Source: Thalassospira lohafexi
GTDB lineage: Bacteria; Pseudomonadota; Alphaproteobacteria; Rhodospirillales; Thalassospiraceae
Direction of reading: 5' to 3'
Assembly: GCF_002844275.1 (NCBI RefSeq)
Contig: NZ_NXGX01000009.1
Span: 1 to 64,000, forward strand
Length of the DNA: 64,000 nucleotides
A model generated the notes under the pieces. The model was not told where the DNA came from and did not search any database. It saw nothing but the letters and a program-made list of their open reading frames with translations. Every line of letters begins with the position of its first letter. The first letter of the stretch is position 1. Positions 44,857 through 52,430 of this stretch are shown in pieces. A program made the position numbers and the translations under genes.

Positions 44857-45183
44857 ATGATTGCCTGGGTTTATCTGTTTATTGCGATCAGTCTTGAAGT
44901 TGTCGGGACAGTGTCGCTTAAATTCTCCAACGGATTTACCGATTGGCGGTTTTCGGTCATCACACTTGTTGTCTATGGCCTGAGTTTCTGGGTGTTGTCT
45001 TTAACCTTGCGCGTTATTCCGATTGGCACGGCCTATGCGGTTTGGGCCGGGCTTGGCACCGCGGCGATTGCGGTGATTGGTTTGGTATTTTTCAAGGAAC
45101 CGATGACCGTGATGAAGGGTGTTTTCCTTCTGATGATTATTGGCGGCGTTGTGGGCCTTAAGGCGATCAGCAGCGAGAGTTAG
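44857..45183 (+). CDS. Small multidrug resistance (SMR) family efflux protein
   Basis: A 108-aa, four-helix proton-coupled exporter of the EmrE/QacE type. The essential membrane glutamate is E14 (ISLEVVGTVSLK), and the conserved stretch AYAVWAGLGTAAIAVIGLVFF is present. It works as a dimer. The 3' end overlaps the convergent epimerase gene by 17 bases. Whether it exports quaternary ammonium drugs or guanidinium cannot be settled from sequence. Confidence 0.92.
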   Translation: MIAWVYLFIAISLEVVGTVSLKFSNGFTDWRFSVITLVVYGLSFWVLSLTLRVIPIGTAYAVWAGLGTAAIAVIGLVFFKEPMTVMKGVFLLMIIGGVVGLKAISSES

Positions 45184-46132
45184 GCCCCAATCTAGCAATG
45201 GTTTTTGCATGACGTGCCATGTCGGCGGCAAAATCGGTATGGCGCGGTGACCAGCCAAGGTCTTGCATGGCCTTGGCACTGCTGAGCTTTTGATTATGGG
45301 CAAGGCCGCGGGCCCAGTTGCCATAGCGTGCCATGGCGTCAGCCGTGCTGATGGTGTCAATCTGACAGTTTTCCGATCCGAAATGTGTGGCGATCAGGTC
45401 GGCGACCTCACGGGTTGAGACATCATTGATCGCCGATCCGATATAGCTTTCGCCGGGTTTGGCGTGTTCAAGAGCCAGACGGTAAAGGTCTGCGATATCA
45501 TCGGCATGGACCATGGGTTGATAGATATCATCGCCACCGACAAGGGTGACGCGGTTGTCGGTTTGGGCGGTTTCGATATCGCGGGCAAGTATTCCGCTTT
45601 GGCCCTTATCCCCGGTGTCATAAACGCAGGATGGGTGAATGACGATGCCCGCAAGATTGGCGGTCGACAGAACCCGTTTGATGCCGGTTAACCCCCATAG
45701 AAATTCCGGCAAGGGGTCAAAGGGGGTGGTTTCATCAACGGCGGTCATGACGCCGGGTGAGGTCGGGATCGCGTTGGTTTGGGGATACATCCAGTTGCCG
45801 CCGGTATAGATAAACCGCACCGGACCGGAGTGATGTTGCTTTGGACGTGTAAGGGCCGGGATCAAGTGATCCAGAAGTGTTGCATCCATTTGCGCCATGG
45901 CATCGGAAAAATCACAGGCGGTGTGAATGGCCGCGTCGATATCGGGTAAATCCGCGCACCATTTTTGGGGTTGGGTGATGTCACCGGGGATTGGGGTTGC
46001 CCCGGCTGAGATCAGTTTGTTCTTGCTGACATCGGACCGGGCGAGGGCGATGATCTGATGATCATAGGCGATCAGGTTTTTAACAATCGCCGATCCAATC
46101 AGGCCGGTGCCGCCGGTGATAAAAATGCGCAT
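45167..46132 (-). CDS. NAD(P)-dependent epimerase/dehydratase family protein
   Basis: This is an extended short-chain dehydrogenase-like protein with the Rossmann motif GGTGLIG at residues 7-13 (IFITGGTGLIGSAIVK). In place of the usual YxxxK there is a WGLTGIKR stretch near residue 155, so a classical epimerase reaction is unsure; it may be an atypical reductase. I use the ATG at 46132 with AAGGAA upstream rather than 46180. Confidence 0.83.
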   Translation of the reverse strand: MRIFITGGTGLIGSAIVKNLIAYDHQIIALARSDVSKNKLISAGATPIPGDITQPQKWCADLPDIDAAIHTACDFSDAMAQMDATLLDHLIPALTRPKQHHSGPVRFIYTGGNWMYPQTNAIPTSPGVMTAVDETTPFDPLPEFLWGLTGIKRVLSTANLAGIVIHPSCVYDTGDKGQSGILARDIETAQTDNRVTLVGGDDIYQPMVHADDIADLYRLALEHAKPGESYIGSAINDVSTREVADLIATHFGSENCQIDTISTADAMARYGNWARGLAHNQKLSSAKAMQDLGWSPRHTDFAADMARHAKTIARLGPNSRC

Positions 46133-46220
46133 CGTTGGTTTTCCTTTTTGGGATGTGATGCGCGATTTATCAGACCTCAACCACGGTTGGGGTCAAGCGG
46201 GCTTTGCGATGAATGGGCAT

Positions 46221-46247
46221 GAAAAAGCCGGGCGATTGCCCGGCTTT
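46221..46247 (-). terminator. Rho-independent terminator after the RidA gene
   Basis: A 10-bp perfect stem (AAAGCCGGGC at 46224-46233, GCCCGGCTTT at 46238-46247) with a GATT loop is followed on the minus strand by a T-tract. Confidence 0.85.
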
Positions 46248-46269
46248 GATGTGGAGGTGCTGATCAGGA

Positions 46270-46737
46270 TCAGTTGGCGACTTCGAAAATCCCGTCGATT
46301 TCGACGGCCACACCAAGCGGCAGGGACGCAACACCAACCGCTGAGCGGGCATGTTTGCCAGCATCGCCAAAGATTTCGACCATGGTGTCGGACGCGCCGT
46401 TGACGACTTTGGGTTGATCGGTGAAGGCCGGATCGGAATTCACAAAGGCGTTGAGTTTGACAACGCGGGTGACTTTATCAAGATCACCGATGGCGGATTT
46501 CAGCTGTGCGACCAAGTTCAGCGCACAGAGGCGGGCGGCTTTTTGGCCGTCTTCGACCTGATAATCCTTACCGAGTTTGCCGACAAACTTCAGTTCGCCA
46601 TTTTCCATGGTGATCTGGCCCGAGATATGGACAAGGTTGCCCGCAATAACATAGGGCACGTAATTGGCAACCGGGGCGGTGGCGGTCGGAAGAGTGATGC
46701 CAAGATCGGCAAGATGGGCGTCAATTTTTCCAGCCAT
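46270..46737 (-). CDS. RidA (YjgF) family protein
   Basis: A 155-aa trimeric RidA-like protein of the longer YjgF subgroup (VHISGQITMENGELKFVGKLG...HARSAVGVASLPLGVAVEIDGIFEV). The arginine of HARSAVG matches the residue that binds the substrate carboxylate in RidA. RidA proteins hydrolyse reactive enamine/imine intermediates from PLP enzymes; the longer subgroup is less well characterised. AAGGA precedes the ATG. Confidence 0.88.
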   Translation of the reverse strand: MAGKIDAHLADLGITLPTATAPVANYVPYVIAGNLVHISGQITMENGELKFVGKLGKDYQVEDGQKAARLCALNLVAQLKSAIGDLDKVTRVVKLNAFVNSDPAFTDQPKVVNGASDTMVEIFGDAGKHARSAVGVASLPLGVAVEIDGIFEVAN

Positions 46738-46988
46738 GAGGATGGGTCCTTCTTTACTGTGGGGACGAAGAATGTTGCGGCAAACTTAGCGATCTTGACG
46801 TTCGAACAAAACAGTTTCTTTTGTCCGGTGCTGTGTTTGGCCGATGAGGAGGGCTGAGCAGGGTTTTCAGATTATTGAGAAATTTGAATTTGCCATCGAT
46901 GCCAAAGCCCTCCACAACTGTATGCTGAATATTATGCGTTCCGAATGTCGGTTCTGGCAAAAACACTCACGTAAAAAAGGCGGCATTC

Positions 46989-47888
46989 ATGTCATTTGGG
47001 GATCGGTTGAATAATTTGCATGGCGGGTGGTTGGCCCTGTTGGGGGTTCTGATTATTTCGCCGGATGCGATGTTGATCCGTCTGATCAAGGCCGACGACA
47101 TCACAGCGACATTCTGGCGGCTGGCCTTTTTGACAACGGCGTTGCTGTTGATCGCGCTTTGGCGGGGCGCACGGCGCGGCGACAGTGTCGTGGCATCGGT
47201 GTTGCCGGGGAAGTACGAACTTCTGACCGGGATGTTTTATGGCGGCACCTGCGCGCTTTTCATCCTGTCGGTGCGCAATACCGATGCGGCCAATACGTTG
47301 GTGATCATTTCGGCAACCCCGCTTCTGGCTGGGTTGATGGGGGTGTTTGTATTTAAACGCGCCCAGCCGATGCGCACATGGGTGGCGTCGGTGGTGGTGG
47401 TCGTCGCGCTGGTTGGGATTGTCGGCGCCGGATTTGGCGGTGAAAATGCGCTTGGCGACCTTTTGGCGCTATGTGCGGCCTTTTGCATGGCAGGGTTTTT
47501 CAATGTCCTTGGCGCGCGTGCGGAAATTGATGCGGTCAAGGCGATGCTGTTTGGTGCCTGTATGGCGACCCTTGCCATGGTTCCCGGCGCGCAGCCGACT
47601 GAGGTCTATGGGCTTGACTGGCTGTGGCTTTTGACATTGGGTTTTTGGGTGTTGCCGGTATCTTTCCTGTTTATTTCAGCAGGGGCGCGCAAAATTCCGG
47701 CCGCCGAAGTCGGGCTTATTATGCTCAATGAAGCGATCCTTGGATCGTTTCTGGTGTGGGTGGTGATCCATGAAGTGCCCAGCAGCACGACATTGATCTG
47801 TGGGGCCGTGGTGATCACGACCCTTGTTGTGCATAGCATTCTGGGCATGCGGGCGGGCAGGAGGCTGCGCGCGACGCCTGCCCAATAG
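46989..47888 (+). CDS. EamA/DMT-family transporter
   Basis: A 299-aa inner-membrane protein with about ten hydrophobic segments in two EamA repeats (residues about 15-145 and 155-285). Such drug/metabolite transporters usually export amino acids, nucleobases or related metabolites. It is a single gene followed by a terminator. The cargo is unknown. Confidence 0.88.
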   Translation: MSFGDRLNNLHGGWLALLGVLIISPDAMLIRLIKADDITATFWRLAFLTTALLLIALWRGARRGDSVVASVLPGKYELLTGMFYGGTCALFILSVRNTDAANTLVIISATPLLAGLMGVFVFKRAQPMRTWVASVVVVVALVGIVGAGFGGENALGDLLALCAAFCMAGFFNVLGARAEIDAVKAMLFGACMATLAMVPGAQPTEVYGLDWLWLLTLGFWVLPVSFLFISAGARKIPAAEVGLIMLNEAILGSFLVWVVIHEVPSSTTLICGAVVITTLVVHSILGMRAGRRLRATPAQ

Positions 47889-47934
47889 GGGCCAGCACAG
47901 GCAAGCCAGACAACAGACTTTATCGAAGCAATGC

Positions 47935-47976
47935 AAAAGGCGGTGTCACATCTGACGCCGCCTTTTGGCTTTTGGG
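47935..47976 (+). terminator. Terminator after the EamA transporter gene
   Basis: A 14-bp stem with one G-U pair (AAAAGGCGGTGTCA at 47935-47948, TGACGCCGCCTTTT at 47953-47966) is followed by GGCTTTTGG. The A-tract/T-tract layout may allow function on both strands. Confidence 0.8.
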
Positions 47977-48140
47977 CAGGTTGGTTTGGGTGGGGCGGGT
48001 TCAGGTTACTGTCAGGTTGGGGCGATAAGGATTTGGGGCCGGTTCGATGAGCCGGTTGCCCTAGGTCCGCTCGTGCAATGTTTGTGACAGCATCAACGGC
48101 GTGCGCGGGGCATGTTGTCCGCCAGATTTTGCGAGTATCA

Positions 48141-49892
48141 ATGCCCCGATCCAATGTGCCGTTCGGTTTACCTGTCAGGTCCTCATCCCAAGATAAACGG
48201 AATGTATCATCACGGTGGGCAGGTATTGATTACCGGTGGGTGATTGTTGCGATGGCGCTTTATTTTGCGCTGGGCCTGAACTGGAAAGTGCTGGGGCATT
48301 TTTACAGCATTCTGGGCGGGCTTGTTGATTATGATCCCGGCTTTGCGATCAGCGCGCCGTTTGTGTTGCTGTTGGGGTCGATTATTCTTTTCACGCCGTT
48401 TTCGTTCAAATATCTGCTTAAGCCGTTTTTTGCACTTTTGCTGATCACGGGTGCACTTTCAAATTATGCCATGGTGAAATACGGCATCGTGTTTGACCGC
48501 AGCATGATTGAAAACATTGTCGAAACCAACACCACCGAGGCATTTTCATATCTGAATATGCAGTCGGTCCTGTGGTTTGTTGTAAGCGGTCTTGTGCCGG
48601 TTGTGATCCTGATTTTGATGCCGATCCGCTACCCGGCGACGATTGTGCGCGGGGTTTTGCAGCGGGTTGCGATGATGCTGATCCCGTTTGTCTTTCTGGG
48701 TGGGCTTGCCGGGCTTTATTTCAAGGATTACGCATCGGTCGGTCGCAACAACAAGGTTCTGGGCAAGGAAGTTTCGCCGGTGAATTACTTTACCGGGGCC
48801 ATTCAATATACCAAGCGGCGGTATATTTCATCGTCGATGGCGTTTCGCACCGTGGGCGATGATGCCCATCAGGTTGTTAATGTCGCCAATGGCAAGCCGA
48901 CATTGATGTTTCTGGTGATCGGGGAAACAGCCCGGGCGCAAAGTGTGCAGGCCAATGGGTATGGGCGGCCGACATCGGCATTTACCGGCAAAATTCCCGG
49001 TGTTCTGGCCTTTCAAAATGTGCGGTCGTGCGGGACGGCAACGGCGGTATCGGTGCCCTGCATGTTTTCGACCATGGGGCATGACAGTTATGATGGTGAC
49101 GTCGCGCGCCATAGCGAAAGCCTGATGGATGTTCTGGTCAAGGCAGGCGTATCGGTGCTGTGGAAGGAAAATGACGAGGGATGCAAGGGGGTGTGTGACC
49201 GCACCAACCATGTTGACATTAACCCTGATGATTTCCCCGACTATTGTGCCGATGGCAGTTGCCGTGACGAGGTGATGCTTGAGGGGCTCGATCAGGAAAT
49301 TGCCCGTCTTTCGGGCGACCGGTTGGTGGCGTTTCATGTGATGGGCAGCCACGGGCCGACTTATTTCAAACGCTATCCGGATGAGCATCGATTCTTTACG
49401 CCCGATTGCCAGCGCAGCGATATCGAGAATTGCACGCAGGAAGAACTGATCAATACCTATGACAATACAATCCGCTATACCGATTTTGTGATTGCGAAAC
49501 TGATCAAACGGTTGGCCGATTATCAGGATCGGTTCAATACCGTGTTGCTGTATGTGTCAGACCACGGGGAATCATTGGGGGAAAGTGGCATATATCTGCA
49601 TGGTGCACCCTATATGTTTGCCCCCGACGAGCAGACCCATGTGCCGATGTTTACATGGATGTCACCGGGATTTGCCGCGGCGCGCAATGTCCAACCCGAT
49701 TGCCTTGACGCAGCGGCCAAAAACGGCAGCTTTTCACATGACAATCTGTTTTCCACCGTGCTTGGCGTGATGCGGGTTCAAAGCAATGTCTATCAGCCAA
49801 AGCTTGATATCTTTGGCGGTTGTGAAGACAGCATTTATCGCGCGGATCTGGACGCGGAGCTGCAAGCCGATGATGGCCTCAAGGTGCAATAG
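48141..49892 (+). CDS. Lipid A-type phosphoethanolamine transferase (EptA family)
   Basis: This is an inner-membrane enzyme that transfers phosphoethanolamine from phosphatidylethanolamine to lipid A or a related periplasmic acceptor. About five N-terminal spans (to about residue 190) are followed by a periplasmic sulfatase-fold domain with the metal site VIGETARAQSVQ, the nucleophile threonine in SCGTATAVSVPC (about residue 298), SDHGESLGE and the H of HVPMF. The start is uncertain: ATG at 48141 gives 583 aa, ATG at 48078 gives 604 aa, and neither has a strong ribosome-binding site. Such enzymes raise resistance to cationic peptides. Confidence 0.86.
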   Translation: MPRSNVPFGLPVRSSSQDKRNVSSRWAGIDYRWVIVAMALYFALGLNWKVLGHFYSILGGLVDYDPGFAISAPFVLLLGSIILFTPFSFKYLLKPFFALLLITGALSNYAMVKYGIVFDRSMIENIVETNTTEAFSYLNMQSVLWFVVSGLVPVVILILMPIRYPATIVRGVLQRVAMMLIPFVFLGGLAGLYFKDYASVGRNNKVLGKEVSPVNYFTGAIQYTKRRYISSSMAFRTVGDDAHQVVNVANGKPTLMFLVIGETARAQSVQANGYGRPTSAFTGKIPGVLAFQNVRSCGTATAVSVPCMFSTMGHDSYDGDVARHSESLMDVLVKAGVSVLWKENDEGCKGVCDRTNHVDINPDDFPDYCADGSCRDEVMLEGLDQEIARLSGDRLVAFHVMGSHGPTYFKRYPDEHRFFTPDCQRSDIENCTQEELINTYDNTIRYTDFVIAKLIKRLADYQDRFNTVLLYVSDHGESLGESGIYLHGAPYMFAPDEQTHVPMFTWMSPGFAAARNVQPDCLDAAAKNGSFSHDNLFSTVLGVMRVQSNVYQPKLDIFGGCEDSIYRADLDAELQADDGLKVQ

Positions 49893-49929
49893 CATCGATC
49901 CTTGACAGATGCAGGTGATCCCGGTTAGT

Positions 49930-49954
49930 TGAGTGTGCTCAGTGAGTTTGCTCA
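49930..49954. promoter_or_regulatory. Two tandem TetR-type dyads upstream of the TetR gene
   Basis: TGAGTGTGCTCA (49930-49941) and TGAGTTTGCTCA (49943-49954) are two copies of TGAG-N4-CTCA spaced 13 bp, ending 17 bp before the regulator start. Probable autoregulatory operator. Confidence 0.65.
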
Positions 49955-49971
49955 TATAACCGGGGTGGCCG

Positions 49972-50595
49972 ATGAATTTACGGATCAAGCAGCGTGGAGA
50001 AACCCGCCAGAAAATTCTTGAGGCGGCGCGGAGTTGTTTTAACCAGTTCGGTTTTGAAAAGGCCTCCACCCGCGCCATCGCCGCGCAGGCCGGGGTCGCC
50101 GAGGGCACGATTTTCAGCCATTTTCCGAGCAAGGAAGAACTGGTTGTCGCCAGCCTTGGCGAGCATCTGGCCGAGGCGATTGAACGGGGGCTTCATACGA
50201 TGGAGCCCGATTGGTGCTTTGTCGACAAGCTGATGCATATTGCGTCGTACCGCTTTGCCCAGATTGCCTTTCAGCCGGGGCTTTGGCAGGTGATCTTGCA
50301 GCAGGTTGTGTTTACGCCGCGCAAAGGGGCGGTGCAGGACATGATGCAGGGAAGCGGGCTTTTGTGTGCGGTCACAGCCCTGATTGAGGATGCGCAGCTT
50401 GACGGGGAACTTAACCCCGACATCCCGGTCAACGTGATTCGCAAGACGATCATGGCGCTGTTTTTATTCACCATTCATCAGCACATCAGCCTGCAAAGTT
50501 TTGATTGCGAAGACATGTGCGCGACCTTGCGTGAATTGCTTGAGGCGCAGGTGGCGGGGCTTTGGATCTGTGAGCCGGTTCTTGCGGCGGAATAA
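49972..50595 (+). CDS. TetR/AcrR-family regulator
   Basis: A 207-aa repressor with an N-terminal helix-turn-helix (STRAIAAQAGVAEGTIFSHFPS, about residues 29-50) and a ligand domain. Its promoter carries two matched dyads, so it is likely autoregulated. It follows the phosphoethanolamine transferase by 79 bp on the same strand and converges with the YjbQ gene, 15 bp away. The targets beyond itself are unknown. Confidence 0.88.
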   Translation: MNLRIKQRGETRQKILEAARSCFNQFGFEKASTRAIAAQAGVAEGTIFSHFPSKEELVVASLGEHLAEAIERGLHTMEPDWCFVDKLMHIASYRFAQIAFQPGLWQVILQQVVFTPRKGAVQDMMQGSGLLCAVTALIEDAQLDGELNPDIPVNVIRKTIMALFLFTIHQHISLQSFDCEDMCATLRELLEAQVAGLWICEPVLAAE

Positions 50596-50610
50596 CACCA
50601 ATGGCCGTTG

Positions 50611-51033
50611 TTATTCGCCGATCAGATGCAGCACGACGTTCCGCCGATGTGCGGCGCGGCGATGCTCAAACAGGTAAATCCCCTGCCATGTGCCCAGCAT
50701 GGCAAAGCTATCAGCGACCGGAATGGTTAGCGACACATCGGTCAGACTTGATTTGATGTGGGCGGGCATGTCGTCGGGCCCTTCGCAGGTATGGCGATAG
50801 AGGCTGGGGTTTTCCTGCACCAATTGGGCAAAAAACGTTTCAAGATCAAGACGCACATCCGGATCGGCATTTTCCTGTATCGTCAGGCTGGCCGAGGTAT
50901 GGCGGACAAATGCCGTTAACTGACCCGTACTGATGCCGGTTTGCCCGATCCAGGATTGAACCATATCGGTGATTTCAATCAGGCCCTGACCATTGGTGCG
51001 AATTTCAAGGGTGGTCTGGTCTTGTGACAGCAT
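50611..51033 (-). CDS. YjbQ/UPF0047 family protein
   Basis: A 140-aa homotrimeric protein of the YjbQ family, sometimes reported as a secondary thiamine-phosphate synthase. The conserved FVRHTSASLTIQENADPDVRLDLE and C-terminal GTWQGIYLFEHR motifs are present. I use the ATG at 51033; a GTG 24 bases upstream could extend it. The gene lies 52 bp after the DODA-type dioxygenase and may be co-transcribed with it. Confidence 0.88.
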   Translation of the reverse strand: MLSQDQTTLEIRTNGQGLIEITDMVQSWIGQTGISTGQLTAFVRHTSASLTIQENADPDVRLDLETFFAQLVQENPSLYRHTCEGPDDMPAHIKSSLTDVSLTIPVADSFAMLGTWQGIYLFEHRRAAHRRNVVLHLIGE

Positions 51034-51085
51034 GGCATCCCGTCCGGTTTGCACCACCGGACGGGACTTTGGTTTTGGCGTCCGG

Positions 51086-51910
51086 TCAGGCAGCGGCTTT
51101 GGCGTTGTCCTGATCGTAGAAGCGTAACGCCGTCATGGCAAGGTTGCCAAATTCATAGCTGTCATGGATCAGGTCAGGTGTGTAACCGTCCGTCGCAGCA
51201 CCAAGGGCGACGTAAAACGGCATCAGGTGGTCGTCTTCGGGGTGGGCCTTGATCGCATGCGGCGCCTGTGCACGGTAATCAAGCAGGGCATTGATATCGT
51301 GGGTTTTGACCTTATCAACCATCCAGTTGGTGAAGTCCTGTGCCCATGGCTCAATCGGGCCTTCGTTGCGATCAAGCGCGCGAAGATTATGGGTCATGGC
51401 ACCACTGCCGATCACAAGAACCCCTAAATCACGAAGCCTGCGCAGTTTTTGGCCCAGTTCGTAATGATCCGCCGGGCTGCCGTGGGTGAGCATGGATAAC
51501 TGAAACACCGGAATATCGGCCGTTGGACGGGCAAGGATCATGGGCATCCACGCCCCGTGATCAAGACCGCGCGCATCATCGGTTTTGGCCCCGATCAGAT
51601 CGGCGATTTCGCGGGCAAGTGCGGGTGCACCGGATACGTCATAGCGCAGATCATAAAGCGGCTGGGGAAAACCATAAAAGTCGTGAATGGTGTCCTGCGT
51701 TTTCGCGGTCGAGATGGTGGGGACGTCGGTTTGCCAATGGGCAGAAACCATCAGGATGGCCCGCACTCCGTCAAAATGAGCATCGAGTTCCTTGGCAAAG
51801 AAATCAAATGCCGGGGTGCTTTGGCGCGCGACCAGCATGGGGGAGCCATGCGAGATAAAAATCGGTGCGAAGCTTTGGGCGGTATTTGGGGAAAGGGATG
51901 CGTTGGTCAT
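51086..51910 (-). CDS. Extradiol dioxygenase of the LigB/DODA family (YgiD-like)
   Basis: A 274-aa metalloenzyme that cleaves catechol-type rings such as DOPA next to the hydroxyls. The metal and catalytic histidines are visible: H21 (ISHGSP), H58 (SAHW), H118 (GLDHGAW), H174 (AMTHNL) and H223/H228 (HPEDDH). GAGG precedes the ATG, and an 18-bp dyad lies upstream. It is annotated in relatives as 4,5-DOPA dioxygenase; the true substrate in bacteria is usually unknown. Confidence 0.9.
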   Translation of the reverse strand: MTNASLSPNTAQSFAPIFISHGSPMLVARQSTPAFDFFAKELDAHFDGVRAILMVSAHWQTDVPTISTAKTQDTIHDFYGFPQPLYDLRYDVSGAPALAREIADLIGAKTDDARGLDHGAWMPMILARPTADIPVFQLSMLTHGSPADHYELGQKLRRLRDLGVLVIGSGAMTHNLRALDRNEGPIEPWAQDFTNWMVDKVKTHDINALLDYRAQAPHAIKAHPEDDHLMPFYVALGAATDGYTPDLIHDSYEFGNLAMTALRFYDQDNAKAAA

Positions 51911-51926
51911 CGGGCACCTCGGTCTA

Positions 51927-51944
51927 TGACATCATTTGATGTCA
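51927..51944. promoter_or_regulatory. Perfect dyad upstream of the dioxygenase gene
   Basis: TGACATCA-TT-TGATGTCA is a perfect 8-bp inverted repeat, ending 16 bp from the dioxygenase start codon. On the minus strand it overlaps a TTGACA hexamer, as expected for a repressor site over a promoter. No regulator gene lies next to it. Confidence 0.65.
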
Positions 51945-52070
51945 ATATGATCCTAAGGGACGGCGATGACCAGATGCGGTTCGTCAACAGTCTGTTGCCG
52001 ATGCTTGTGTGAAGGGGCGCTTTGTTAATATCGCGCTTTGCACCGGCAACAGATGTTGAGAAAGATTGGT

Positions 52071-52280
52071 TTAGCGTTTGCGGCCAAACAGCATCAGCAG
52101 CATGCCACCGACAACACCGGCAATCCCGGCAATCAGATACCAGATGGTTTCATCGGTATAGCGACCAACCAGTGTTTCGGAAATCTGGTCAACAGCACTT
52201 TCCGATGCATTATAGCCGGTCACCAGAAGGGCAACGCCGATCACCAGAATGACAACGCCAAGAATACGACCCATGGACAT
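52071..52280 (-). CDS. DUF3185 small membrane protein
   Basis: A 69-aa protein with two membrane helices (about residues 4-22 and 47-64) joined by a polar loop (TGYNASESAVDQISETLVGRY) typical of DUF3185. AGGAG stands eight bases before the ATG. Function is unknown; homologues are widespread small inner-membrane proteins, some induced by stress. Confidence 0.87.
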   Translation of the reverse strand: MSMGRILGVVILVIGVALLVTGYNASESAVDQISETLVGRYTDETIWYLIAGIAGVVGGMLLMLFGRKR

Positions 52281-52430
52281 GATGATTGCTCCTGTCTTGT
52301 ATGTTTTGTTTCTAAAAGAATGCTTTTGAACATATTGAACAGAAACGATAACGCGGCTTGATTAAGGTTGTTCCAAGGCAAAGGAAAAACATCTTGTCTG
52401 GTCAGGGCCGATTGCGGTCTGGCTGAAACC

